Assembly (NCBI GenBank): GCA_020073545.1
Contig: JAIQEZ010000050.1
Location: 1 to 64,000 of the forward strand
Origin: Terriglobia bacterium
GTDB taxonomy: Bacteria; Acidobacteriota; Terriglobia; UBA7540
DNA: 64,000 nt
Direction of reading: 5' to 3'
The notes beneath the pieces were generated by a model. The model did not search any database. It was not told the origin of the DNA and was given only the letters and a program-made list of their open reading frames with translations. The stretch's first letter is position 1, and each line of letters starts with the position of its first letter. Shown here piece after piece: positions 34,205-42,761 of the stretch. The translations under genes and the position numbers were made by a program.

Positions 34205-34302
34205 GCTACCAACTCGACTCGTCAGATCCAAGTCCTCGCTCTCAGGATCTCTCGACCCACTGGCAGGACCAAAACCGTCTCATCACGGCGTTCCGCGCCT
34301 CA

Positions 34303-34505
34303 CAGGCTGCGGGAAAACGCTCCCCAGATGTCATCCTGAGCCCATTCGCTGTCATCCTGAGGCGAAGCCGAAGGATCTTTGTCATTTCGCTCAGGGTAAA
34401 CTCCGCGAAGGATCTCGCTCTGCGCATTTTCATGGAAATACGAGATTCTTCGTCGCCTGCGGCTCCTCAGAATGACAGTCCCGAAGGGTTTTTCCGCATC
34501 CTGCT
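34303..34505. repeat. MITE-like repeat, second copy
   Basis: This is a near-identical copy of 23190-23385. It has the same internal run from CTGAGCCCATTCGCTGTCATC through GGCGAAGCCGAAGGATC to CAGAATGACAG, and slightly diverged ends (GGCTGCGGGAAAAC and GTTTTTCCGCATCC). Both copies are in the same orientation. Confidence 0.75.
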
Positions 34506-34511
34506 CAGCCC

Positions 34512-35627
34512 CTACTCCACCAAACGTCGCAGGGTCAGGAACTTGAGTTTCTGTTGCGCCTCGGTGGTGGCCATGGGGGAATAGTAATAGAAGAAATCTG
34601 CTTCCACCTGGGTGCGGGTGCCCTGGGGGACCTGGAAAGTGAAAGTCTCTTTGCGGGTCTCGCCGGGAGCGATGCGCGTATCGGAGACCACTTGCGCGCC
34701 CTTGAGGAAGGCCCGCGGCTCGAGCTTGATGACGGCGCCTTTCTGGTCGGCCACGGTGCGGCGGAAGACGCGGCGCTCGCTCCAGTGTCCGCCGCCATAC
34801 GGATCGGCACGGAGTTCCAGGATGAGCTGCCGCATGGGAGAGCCCGTGGGGACGGAGTGCCCCGCGCCCCGGTTCGCGACCTCCACGACGACCTGGAGCC
34901 GGCCGCCCTCGTGCGTGGCGGAAAGCTGCGCGTGAAGGGCTTTCTCCAACTGCTGCATGGAGTGGCTGCCGGGAATCTGATGGAGATTGATGCCGGCTTC
35001 GGCGGTCCGTTGGACGCGCGGGTCCACCACGTTTCCTTCCACTCGGTACATGTGGCACGACTGGCAGCTCTGATTCTTCCCGGGGTACGGGCTCTTGCTC
35101 CACTCAGAGTAGGTGGTCAGAACCGGAAACCCCAGCGAGTTGCGGTATTCATGGCAAACAACGCAGATCAGCGAAGAGGTATGCACGGCCGAGTAAGCCG
35201 TCCCGTGCGCGGGCGAGTTCACATCCTTCCAGGGGCCGCTCTTGACGAGCGAATAGTCGACCGTGGCTTTGGGGTTCGGTCCGGTAAGCGTTACCTCCCG
35301 AATGGAATGGCAATAATCGCAGGTGATACCTTCCCAGCTCACCTTACGAACCAGTGCCAGGTCTCCGGTCTGTACGGCAATCGGTGAGTGGCAACTGAGG
35401 CAGGTCTTGCGCGCCGACGCGCCATAATCCGTCTCCGCCAGCTTCATGGCATCCTGAAAGAGCCGGCTTTCGACGGCCTGGGAATGCGCTGACTGCTTCC
35501 AGCCCTCCTCGATCGCGCGGTGGCAGTCGCCGCAAAACTCCGCGCTGCTGGGGACGGGAAGCTCCGCAGACCAACCCAGAGAAGTGGCGAGCAATAAGAC
35601 CCCAAGTAGGTAACGCCCCATAGACAC
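34512..35627 (-). CDS. Secreted pentahaem cytochrome c (c554-like)
   Basis: The 371-residue protein has a signal peptide (GRYLLGVLLLATSLGWSAE) and five CxxCH haem sites: CGDCH, CLSCH, CDYCH, CVVCH and CQSCH. The AEFCGDCH...W..SAH opening resembles the cytochrome c554/multihaem family. After the last haem a beta-rich domain of about 130 residues follows (RLQVVVEVANRGAGHSVPTG onward), including a GHSVPTG motif common in such proteins. It should move electrons in the periplasm; the partner is unknown. A plausible promoter lies upstream. Confidence 0.88.
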   Translation of the reverse strand: MSMGRYLLGVLLLATSLGWSAELPVPSSAEFCGDCHRAIEEGWKQSAHSQAVESRLFQDAMKLAETDYGASARKTCLSCHSPIAVQTGDLALVRKVSWEGITCDYCHSIREVTLTGPNPKATVDYSLVKSGPWKDVNSPAHGTAYSAVHTSSLICVVCHEYRNSLGFPVLTTYSEWSKSPYPGKNQSCQSCHMYRVEGNVVDPRVQRTAEAGINLHQIPGSHSMQQLEKALHAQLSATHEGGRLQVVVEVANRGAGHSVPTGSPMRQLILELRADPYGGGHWSERRVFRRTVADQKGAVIKLEPRAFLKGAQVVSDTRIAPGETRKETFTFQVPQGTRTQVEADFFYYYSPMATTEAQQKLKFLTLRRLVE

Positions 35628-35710
35628 GAGCCACCTCCTGCGAGTTTCAGGGGGACTTCGCGCCGGATTCGGACCGTCTTCGGGTCAAAGCGAGCCCCTG
35701 CGTAAGGCGG

Positions 35711-35738
35711 ATTTTACAACAACCGTCCGCGCAAGCAA
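35711..35738 (-). promoter_or_regulatory. Candidate promoter for pentahaem cytochrome
   Basis: On the minus strand TTGCTT (35738-35733) and TAAAAT (35716-35711) are 16 bases apart, about 85 bases before the start codon. The gap 35739-36051 shows no gene. Confidence 0.5.
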
Positions 35739-36051
35739 CTTCTTTCCCGGCCAGTCCCGCCGTTTTGTCCCTGTAACCGGTGGGAACTTGAGACAGGCTC
35801 ATCATGGCTGTCGGCGAAAGAGAAAGTCGTCACCCCCAAGCACGGGTGGGCTGAGACGGCCGAAGGCGCGGACCTGCCCTGCCTGCGGTAGGCAGGCTGC
35901 GCAAGCAGGCCCGCGTGTCCGCCCGATCATTGCTCCCTGGCGCGGGAGGGCGAGATTATGCAGAAAGCGCGTGGGCCGGCGGACGTCGGGGTGGTTTATT
36001 GGGTTTGCCGGGCGGCTGGGATCCGAATTCGTGCCTTCAGGGAATTCAGCC

Positions 36052-36453
36052 CTAAGCTGCAGGCCGTTCGGTTTCTGAGCGAGATTCCGGTGGGGGCGTC
36101 CCCAGGAGTCGGCGCAGCGCTGTGTAGAGCTGGTCAAAGTCCGCGGGCTTAGGAAGGAATTCATCCGCACCGGAGCTCATGACCTTGGACTTTTCCTCGG
36201 GGCTGATACTCCCAGTCACGACCACGACCGGGATATGGGCGGTCTTGGCCATCATCCGGAGGCTCTTCAGAAACTCATGGCCACCGGCGGGCATGTTGGT
36301 GTCCATGATGATGGCATCAGGCTGGGACAGGACCGTGGTCATCCAAGCGTGCGTGGCATCATAGGCGGTAACGACCTCTATTCCTTTCGCTGTCAGGCGG
36401 CTGGCGACCAGGCGGACGTACGCCGGGTCGTCGTCAGCAATCAGGATCTTCAT
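36052..36453 (-). CDS. Stand-alone response regulator receiver protein
   Basis: The 133-residue protein is a single CheY-like receiver: acidic DDD at 7-9, phospho-acceptor Asp51 in AIIMDTNMP, Thr in VVVVTGS and Lys in FLPKPAD. A Pro/Ser/Glu-rich tail ends it. It has no output domain, so it must act through a protein partner, perhaps a hybrid kinase. No histidine kinase gene is adjacent. Confidence 0.9.
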   Translation of the reverse strand: MKILIADDDPAYVRLVASRLTAKGIEVVTAYDATHAWMTTVLSQPDAIIMDTNMPAGGHEFLKSLRMMAKTAHIPVVVVTGSISPEEKSKVMSSGADEFLPKPADFDQLYTALRRLLGTPPPESRSETERPAA

Positions 36454-37174
36454 GCACCAGTTTCCGGTGCCGGAGATGCCGCCGGACCTTAGAAGGCGCG
36501 CGACCCCTCCGGCAGAATGATTTGGGAGTCTGTGTGAAAACCTCGGGTTTCGTGTTTACGAGAACGGAGATTCAATCACTCGCCTCATGGAAAAGGCCAA
36601 AAAAGCCCAGTGTTCGCACAGACTCTTGGGCCTTGGTCGCTGTGTCCGTCAGGCAGCGCGGTTTCCTAGAGGAATCTCACCCGCGTCACGGGCTTTTGGT
36701 CTCCCGCGCTCCGGCCACCCACAAATCAACGCCTGGGAGCGCGAGCGATGCTCCCATATAGGTTATCGACGGTTCGACCGCCGCTCTTTAGGGTTTTGAT
36801 GAAATGCGTTCCGAGCCTGGCAGCCTGAGCCCTTCGGGAAGGATCCTCAGGGTGAACGCTGCGAAGGATTTCCGCCTTCCCCTGCTGTCACCCTGATCCC
36901 GCCTCGCGGGAGGAGGATCGGTGCATTTCGCTCGCCCAGTGGAAAAGACCTTCTTCTGTTCACTGCTGGGATGCTTCGGTTGCGGAGTCTGCCGTGAGTC
37001 GCCGCGCGGAGTCTACCCTGAGTGAAACGAACGGGCTCAGGGCGATTTGATGAGGAGCGAATCGGCTCCTCCCGAATGACAGCCGGAGGGAGTCTTTCAG
37101 TACGAGCTACAGACCTCTGAAATGCGCGGCCTGCGCTACTACTCCGCGCGAACCCAGCGTATACTCACGCTACC
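36454..37174. repeat. Gap with degenerate interspersed-repeat pieces
   Basis: About 720 bases without a convincing gene. The part 36830-37090 contains degenerate pieces of the dispersed family (CCTGAGCCCTTCGGGAAGGATC, GCTGTCACCCTGATCCCGCC, CGAATGACAGCCGG). At the right end TATACT (37160-37165) sits ten bases before the methyltransferase ATG and could be a -10 box for a nearly leaderless transcript. Confidence 0.5.
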
Positions 37175-38002
37175 ATGAGCGACTTCAGTGAAGAAGAGTC
37201 AAACGTCGCGCGGCACTACAACGAGGCGTTTTTCGATGACGAACTCGCACGGCTGCCGCAGGAAAGTCCCGTGGAACTGGCCGTCACGCGGCGCTGGCTC
37301 AGACGCGTGGCAAAGACAGCGGACGTCGCCGCTGAGATTGGTGTGGGCGGCGGCCACTACACGGAGTTTCTCGCCCGTCTGGGTTGTGGCCTGCACCTCG
37401 TGGACGTCTCCGAGCGCCTGCTCGACGCGGCGGTCGAAAAGCTGCGCCGGGCCGGCCTTGAAGACCGCATCGCGAGCCGCCTTCACGCCTCCGGCGCGAG
37501 GCTCGAGAGTTTGCCCTCCGGGAGCGTTGACCTGGTGCTCCTGATGGGACCTCTCTACCACTTGCGTTCGCTCGCAGAACGCCAGCGCAGCGTGCAGGAG
37601 TCGGCCCGAATTCTGAAACGGGGGGGCACGCTTTTCGCCGCGGGCATCAATCGCCTGTCGTACCTGCGCGACCTGTTTCGAATGAACCCGTCGCTCGTTT
37701 CGGAGCGCGTGGCTTTCCACCAGCAATATCTGCGAGACGGCAACCTGGATCCTGAGCATGCGCCTCCCATTGGCCACGCGCATATGACCACCGCCACGGA
37801 GTTCGTAACCCTGTTCGAGGGCAAATTCGAAGAGGTGGTGTTTCTGGGCGTCGAGTCATTCACCACGCCGTGGCAGAAGATCTTCAGCGACCTTCCCGCG
37901 TCGGAAGCGGAACTGTGGTTGGATCTCGTGGAAGAGACCGGCCAAACTCCGGAGGGCCTCGGCCAGTCGGACCATTTCCTCTTCGTTGGCCGGAAACTAT
38001 GA
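37175..38002 (+). CDS. Class I SAM-dependent methyltransferase
   Basis: The 275-residue protein has the Rossmann motifs of class I methyltransferases: AAEIGVGGGHYTEFLA (motif I), LHLVDVSERLLD (acidic strand 2 end), GSVDLVLLMGPLYHL (motif IV region) and LKRGGTLFAAG. The product after the core (PEHAPPIGHAHMTTATEFVTLF) matches a widespread family that is not characterised. The substrate is unknown. The next gene (AhpD-like) starts 28 bases later, so they may be one unit. Confidence 0.85.
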   Translation: MSDFSEEESNVARHYNEAFFDDELARLPQESPVELAVTRRWLRRVAKTADVAAEIGVGGGHYTEFLARLGCGLHLVDVSERLLDAAVEKLRRAGLEDRIASRLHASGARLESLPSGSVDLVLLMGPLYHLRSLAERQRSVQESARILKRGGTLFAAGINRLSYLRDLFRMNPSLVSERVAFHQQYLRDGNLDPEHAPPIGHAHMTTATEFVTLFEGKFEEVVFLGVESFTTPWQKIFSDLPASEAELWLDLVEETGQTPEGLGQSDHFLFVGRKL

Positions 38003-38030
38003 AACCGCCTCAATATCATAGGGAGTTGAC

Positions 38031-38426
38031 ATGGCAACCTTAGGCCTGATCGAACACAAAGACGCCAGTCCGGAGGTTCGGGCCGTTTATGACGACATCA
38101 TGGCAACGCGCCAGACGGACCGCGTCAACAACTTCTGGAAGGCGATTGCCCACGATCCTGCCACGCTGCGCCGCACCTGGGAAAGCGTGAAGCAGATCAT
38201 GGGCGCTGGCGCACTCGACCCGCTCATCAAGGAGATGATTTACGTGGCCGTGAGTGTGACCAACCAGTGCGCGTACTGCATCGCCTCACACACCGCCGCG
38301 GCCCGCAAGGCCGGCATGACGGATTCCATGTTGGCAGAATTGCTGGCAGTGGTAGGAATGGCCAACCAAACCAATCGGCTCGCGAGCGGCTACCAAGTGG
38401 AGATCGACGAACAGTTCAAAACCTAG
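38031..38426 (+). CDS. Carboxymuconolactone decarboxylase/AhpD-like protein
   Basis: The 131-residue protein carries the AhpD-type active site CAYCIASHTAAARKAG (paired Cys and His), preceded by LIKEMIYVAVSVTNQ. Such proteins reduce peroxidase partners or act in peroxide defence through the CxxC pair. TAGGGAGTTGAC precedes the ATG. It follows the methyltransferase closely. No peroxidase gene is adjacent. Confidence 0.88.
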   Translation: MATLGLIEHKDASPEVRAVYDDIMATRQTDRVNNFWKAIAHDPATLRRTWESVKQIMGAGALDPLIKEMIYVAVSVTNQCAYCIASHTAAARKAGMTDSMLAELLAVVGMANQTNRLASGYQVEIDEQFKT

Positions 38427-38812
38427 TGCCGAAGCGATGGGCAAGCCGCCACGCTAGCCCCTAACCCACCGCGGCGGTCTTAGCCCGCCCTGCGGTCGGC
38501 GCGTGTCTTATCACTTGGCTTTAGACCCTAAACCTCCGGCATGGTCTTGCCCCTTGCCTTACTCGCGAAACAGGTGTATACAGCCGTCTAGTCAGAGCCC
38601 TGGTCAAGAACGCCAGTTGCGAGGTGCACACGTCAAGCGCTTTTCTGGTTGTGCGGCCGACCGAGCAGATCAGAAAAGCGCGATGCCTTCCCAATCGGCA
38701 AGCGCAGGGGGAAAACGCGTAGGCACTTCGGGCCAGCGGGAAATCCCAAACGACAATTGCAGTCTAACCCCGCGAATCTGACCGTGGTCTGAACTGAGAG
38801 GGAGGAGTTGCC
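38427..38812. other. Gap without recognised feature
   Basis: About 385 bases. I see no gene; only the ribosome-binding site (GGGAGGAG) of the next gene stands out at the right end. Confidence 0.4.
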
Positions 38813-39274
38813 ATGAGTGCACTTTCCAAACACCGATCGGCCCCAATCCTTGTTTGCTTTTCCATGCTCGCCAGCCTAGCCCTGCTGACGGCAGTCCCGG
38901 CGTATGCGCAGTTTGAGGAGAGAGGAGCTGCTGCCGCGGCGATAGGCGTGATGATGGTGGTGTTTCTGCTGTTCTTCGCGGTGTTTTATGTCTACTTCGC
39001 GCTGGCGCTTCAGACCATCGCCAAGAAAACCAACACGGAGAACGCCTGGCTGGCCTGGATCCCCATCGTCAACATCATCCTGATGTTGAACGTCGCCAAG
39101 AAGCCGCTCTGGTGGATTATCCTTTGTCTGATCCCCCTTGTGAACATCGTAATCATGATCATTGTCTGGATGGCCATTGCGGAAGCGCGGGGCAAGCCGA
39201 ACTGGTGGGGAATCTTGATGATCGTGCCCCTCGTCAACTTTATCGTGCCCGGCTATTTGGCCTGGTCGGATTAG
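38813..39274 (+). CDS. DUF5684-type integral membrane protein
   Basis: The 153-residue protein has a cleavable or anchor segment (ILVCFSMLASLALLTAVPAYA) and three further membrane helices. These include VVFLLFFAVFYVYFALALQTIA, WIPIVNIILMLNVAKKPLWWIIL and MIVPLVNFIVPGYLAW. The ENAWLAWIPIVN and P-VN repeats fit DUF5684. Function unknown. GGGAGGAG precedes the ATG. Confidence 0.78.
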   Translation: MSALSKHRSAPILVCFSMLASLALLTAVPAYAQFEERGAAAAAIGVMMVVFLLFFAVFYVYFALALQTIAKKTNTENAWLAWIPIVNIILMLNVAKKPLWWIILCLIPLVNIVIMIIVWMAIAEARGKPNWWGILMIVPLVNFIVPGYLAWSD

Positions 39275-39599
39275 ACGTAGCGCAACAGCTTGAAACGCGG
39301 TAGACGCGGGTGGTGGCCTCTCTCAACGAGGCGGAATGGGAGGCCAAAGCTTGGTGTGTGCGTAAGGCGCCGGCGCCTACCGTGCTCGGCAGCAGGGCAG
39401 CGTGCTTCTTCGCCTGCGCGGCACTTGTGGTTGCGCCGGGCTGAAGGCCGCGGACTTGCTGAGCATGTCGGCCCTTTGGGATACGTTGCGCGCTCGCCGC
39501 GTGAGGCCTCATGCTGCGACCCGGCCGAGTTGAACCAATCCAACCATCCATGGATTGGAGACTAGCTGAAACAAAACCCAAATTTCACGAATCACATCG

Positions 39600-39682
39600 T
39601 CTTCAATGCGCACGTCCAGCTCGCCATCGAGTTGGCCTTCCGGCGACAGCACGCGGCCACCCTTGATGAGTTTTGAAGCCAT
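39600..39682 (-). pseudogene. N-terminal remnant of a dihydroorotase
   Basis: From Met at 39682 the frame reads MASKLIKGGRVLSPEGQLDGELDVRIEDDVIREI. This is the opening of PyrC-type amidohydrolases (LIKGGRVL-P...DGE-DV-IEDG-I). After about 28 codons the similarity ends and the expected HxH metal motif never appears, so the rest is lost. The surrounding 39275-39978 stretch holds no other gene. Confidence 0.55.
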
Positions 39683-39739
39683 CGCGTTCCCCTGCACTTC
39701 GAGGGCAGCGAAGCATAACACCGGAAAAGCATCTGGGCA

Positions 39740-39840
39740 TCGTCACTCGATCACCCGATCACCAGATCAGTTCATTGGGCCATCGGGCGCGCCTGGGTCT
39801 CCCGATCACCCGATTCTTCAACCTTCAACTTTCGACTGCC
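39740..39840. repeat. Degenerate short-period tract
   Basis: CGATCACCCGATCACCAGATCAG, GGGCCATCGGG and a second CCCGATCACCCGATTC give a degenerate seven-to-nine-base period. TTCAACCTTCAACTTTCGAC follows. Similar tracts occur at 40727-40751, 55210-55285, 57531-57640 and 58358-58392. Confidence 0.45.
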
Positions 39841-39978
39841 CGCACCCCAGCGAATTTCTCCTGAACCGCCAACTCCACCCGGTGTACCATACCTCACGCC
39901 CGGGCCGCGTCCTGGCCATCCCTTTGCCCGCCAAGGCGGACTGAACATCAGGCGTGGGGAAATCCCGGCAATCCAGAA

Positions 39979-40656
39979 TTACGCCGGCTGCTGGAAGGGG
40001 AAAAGCGGCAGGAGGCAGTCTTTCACCGGCTGGTAGGTTTTGCGGTGTTCGGGGCAGGGGCCGAAGCGGGTGAGCGCGGCAAGATGCTCAGGGGTGCCGT
40101 AGCCCTTGTTCTTGGCGAGGCCGTATTGGGGATAAACGCCGTCGAGCTCCACCAAGTGCTGGTCGCGCGCCACCTTGGCGAGAATCGACGCTGCGGCGAT
40201 GGAAACCGAGCGCGCGTCGCCGTGAACGATGGCGCGGTGGGGAATGTGATAGGCCCCCGCGGCGCCTTTCCGCAGCGGCATGGCGTCCGTGAGGATGAAA
40301 TCCGGCGCGGGCTGAAGCGCCCCGAGCGCCCGCAGCATCGCCTGGCGCGAGGCTTCGTAAACATTCAGCGCATCCACTTCCTCGGCGGAGACCGCCACAA
40401 CCTCCCAGGCCAGGGCTTTCAAGCGAATCTCCTCTGCCAGCGACTCGCGCTCGCGGGGTGTGAGCTTCTTGGAATCATCGACGCCGGGGATGGATCTCGC
40501 GGGGTCAAGGATGACCGCGGCGGCGTAAAGCGGGCCGAGCAGAGCACCGCGCCCGGCTTCGTCACAGCCGGCAACTAAGCGCCAGCCCTGGCGCTGCGCC
40601 AGAGCTTCGAGGCGGCGCGTGCAGCGAAGTTGGCTCGGGTCGAGGGAACGCGGCAT
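39979..40656 (-). CDS. rnhB: Ribonuclease HII
   Basis: The 225-residue enzyme cuts RNA in RNA-DNA hybrids, including single ribonucleotides. Catalytic Asp29 and Glu30 are in AGCDEAGRGALLGPL. A third Asp is in DFILTDAMPL, and DARSVSIAAASILAKVARDQHL is the diagnostic helix. Length is standard. rnhB follows rplS in many genomes; here a padR-membrane protein pair lies between them on the same strand. Confidence 0.94.
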   Translation of the reverse strand: MPRSLDPSQLRCTRRLEALAQRQGWRLVAGCDEAGRGALLGPLYAAAVILDPARSIPGVDDSKKLTPRERESLAEEIRLKALAWEVVAVSAEEVDALNVYEASRQAMLRALGALQPAPDFILTDAMPLRKGAAGAYHIPHRAIVHGDARSVSIAAASILAKVARDQHLVELDGVYPQYGLAKNKGYGTPEHLAALTRFGPCPEHRKTYQPVKDCLLPLFPFQQPA

Positions 40657-40847
40657 GGAGGTCGGGGTTAGTTTTATCCCCGCGCGCGGTCGAAGGCAAG
40701 AGGGAATTGCAGGGACCGGTGAAAAGAAGTTGAAAGTTGAGAGTTGAAAGGGAACAGTTCTCGCTTTCAGCTATCGACCGCGCTCACCAACAGGTCCCTC
40801 CGCGATCCCGCAGACCCCAAAGTTCAGGGGGCTCGTCCCCCGGACCC

Positions 40848-41522
40848 TCAGGACTGCGACTGCGGTTTCCGCAGGAACGGCGCGGTTCCGATAAGGAGCG
40901 CGATCGAGGGGAGCAGTACCCAACTCACGACGTAGGTCACGAACGCGCCCAAACGAAGGGTGAGTGGAACGTGTCTGTCAAGGACCAGAGAAAGAAGTAG
41001 GATGATGAGGAAGATACCCAGCCAAATGATCGCTGGAGCCAACGCAGCGACCAATCGATGTGGGACTCCTCCCCCGGCACGCTGCGACCAGAATGCGGCT
41101 CCCGCGCCGATGAAGGGTAGCGCGATGAGCCAGGGGACGTAGAACGTGAAAAAGGGACCCATACTCATTCCTCTGCTCAACCAATAGAAGTGGGGAAGAA
41201 AGCCGGCAAAATGGAGAACGGGCAACAGAGCATTCGTGAGGGTGAGTGTACACAACGCGGGTAGCCACAGAACCTTGGTGCGTTGATTCATGGTCGCCTC
41301 CTCAGTTTCCGCTAAGATGATTTCACTGCGCAGTGCAGGCCAGTCGGAAACGGAATGGAGCGCCGCTCGGAGGGCTTCTTTCCTCGCAACGCCGCATGCT
41401 TCGAGTTCCCGGGCACAGTCTTCCAGATGATCGGCGAGTTCGCGGAGAATCTCTTCTTCCCGGCGAGGCCCCAACCCCAGCTCGCCCAAGCGCTTTTTGA
41501 CGAGCCCCCGGTTATCCCGCAT
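40848..41522 (-). CDS. Membrane protein with N-terminal permease-prefix-like domain
   Basis: Residues 1-75 (VKKRLGELGLGPRREEEILRELADHLEDCARELEA in part) look like the helical prefix domain found on ABC permeases controlled by PadR. After it come about four membrane helices (WLPALCTLTLTNALLPVLHFAG, WLIALPFIGAGAAFWSQ, APAIIWLGIFLIILLLSL, YVVSWVLLPSIALLIG). The gene overlaps the upstream padR gene by 11 bases, so it is the likely regulated partner. It lacks the FtsX domain of the usual permease. Confidence 0.7.
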   Translation of the reverse strand: MRDNRGLVKKRLGELGLGPRREEEILRELADHLEDCARELEACGVARKEALRAALHSVSDWPALRSEIILAETEEATMNQRTKVLWLPALCTLTLTNALLPVLHFAGFLPHFYWLSRGMSMGPFFTFYVPWLIALPFIGAGAAFWSQRAGGGVPHRLVAALAPAIIWLGIFLIILLLSLVLDRHVPLTLRLGAFVTYVVSWVLLPSIALLIGTAPFLRKPQSQS

Positions 41523-41853
41523 TTGCGACTCCAGCGATGCGGTGAAGTGCTCGGAAGAACAAGCCCCATTCCTCGCGCAGCGGCGCCAGTTGCTTCTTCC
41601 CGGCTCGTGTCAAATGGTAGTAGCGGCGCTTGCGCCCGCTCTTGGCCTCCTCCCACTTTCCCTTTACCCACCCGCGCTTTTCCAGGCGATAAAGCAGCGG
41701 ATAGAGCGAAGCCAAGTTGAATTGGAGGATGCCGCCGGTTTGCTGTGCGATGCGCTTGGAGATCTCGTAACCGTGCGAGGGCTGTTGGTTCAAAAGCGCG
41801 AGAATGGCGAGCTCGGCACTGCCGCGCTTGATTTGGGCGTCGATTCTGACCAC
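41512..41853 (-). CDS. PadR-family transcriptional regulator
   Basis: The 113-residue winged-helix protein matches PadR: GSAELAILALLNQQPSHGYEISKRI, FNLASLYPLLYRLEKRGWVKGKWEE and RKRRYYHLTRAGKKQL. It probably represses its own unit, which continues into the overlapping membrane-protein gene. It lies between rplS and rnhB on the same strand, and both neighbours belong to a conserved housekeeping block. The stretch 41854-41890 contains an A/T-rich region with ATATATTAGACC that could hold its promoter. Confidence 0.9.
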   Translation of the reverse strand: MVRIDAQIKRGSAELAILALLNQQPSHGYEISKRIAQQTGGILQFNLASLYPLLYRLEKRGWVKGKWEEAKSGRKRRYYHLTRAGKKQLAPLREEWGLFFRALHRIAGVANAG

Positions 41854-42058
41854 TGCGACTCCTATAGGTAAGAATCCTATATATTAGACCCCGCTTTGTC
41901 AAGAGAAACTTTTGACCCGGGTTGCTAGAGGCGGCGCAGGCTGCACGCATGCGTCACCCGCATCCAGGACTAACCTCTCGCGCGTCCGCGGCAATTTTGG
42001 GTTTCCGATTTTGGATGGGCGCAGCAGGGAAGCGGCGGGGAGAGTAGACGGACGAACT

Positions 42059-42118
42059 GACCCCTCACCCGCCCGCCGCCAGGGCGGGCACCTCTCCCCA
42101 AGGGAGAGGGCTGGCAGT
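42059..42118. repeat. Intergenic inverted repeat
   Basis: CCCCTCACCCGCCCGCCGCC and CTCTCCCCAAGGGAGAGG are parts of the same family seen at 43607-43730. Found between padR and rplS. Confidence 0.5.
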
Positions 42119-42140
42119 CTCCTGTTGGAGCTTAGGTGCG

Positions 42141-42497
42141 CTACGCTTCCTGCTCGGTTTGCGCGGCGCGCAGGCGGGCGGCCTTGCCGCGCAGCTTACG
42201 CAGGTAATAGAGCTTGGCACGGCGCACGCGGCTGGGGCGCACGACTTCAATCTTGTCGATCACGGGCGAGTGCAGGGGGAAGATGCGCTCCACGCCGTGG
42301 CCGAAGGAAATCTTGCGGACCCTAAACGTGGAGTGATTGCGAGCGCGCCGCAGGCCGATGACGGTGCCTTCGAAGACCTGGATTCTTTCCTTGTCGCCTT
42401 CCTTGATCTTGACGTGCACCCGCACCGTGTCGCCGGAGCGAAACGCCGGGATTTCCTTCTTCATCTGCGACTGTTCAACTTTTTCGAGCGCATTCAT
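42141..42497 (-). CDS. rplS: 50S ribosomal protein L19
   Basis: From Met at 42497 the 118-residue protein reads [19 protein letters not shown], then [45 protein letters not shown] and [19 protein letters not shown], the full L19 pattern. A Met at 42527 is less likely. GGGAGAACC precedes the start. It sits in the order trmD-rplS as usual. Confidence 0.96.
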   Translation of the reverse strand: MNALEKVEQSQMKKEIPAFRSGDTVRVHVKIKEGDKERIQVFEGTVIGLRRARNHSTFRVRKISFGHGVERIFPLHSPVIDKIEVVRPSRVRRAKLYYLRKLRGKAARLRAAQTEQEA

Positions 42498-42640
42498 GTT
42501 TTGGTTCTCCCAAACTTTCGAGCGCAACTAAGGGGCAGGATTTTACCCTTGCCGTCCCGGCCTCGAAACAAAGAGTTAAAAGCTTCAAGCTTTTCCGTCT
42601 CGGCGGGGCTCAGCTCCCGCTCTACCCTCAACATTCACTT

Positions 42641-42745
42641 CTTCTGTCGCCCCTTGCGGGGCTTGGGCATAAATAAAATGGGCCGGCCGACTTCCCACGG
42701 CTTGCGCCGTGGGCTACGTTCTGTCGCCCCTGCCGGGGCTCTGAT
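42641..42745. repeat. Intergenic repeat with two CTGTCGCCCC units
   Basis: TTCTGTCGCCCCTTGCGGGGC at the left and TTCTGTCGCCCCTGCCGGGGC at the right enclose CCCACGGCTTGCGCCGTGGG, a hairpin. It lies between trmD and rplS, inside a conserved operon. Confidence 0.5.
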
Positions 42746-42761
42746 AGGTCAAACTCGTGGC

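Noticed and set aside
36522-36799. Short open frames in the 36.5 kb gap
   Set aside because: No ribosome-binding site, no recognisable domain, and the region merges with degenerate repeats.
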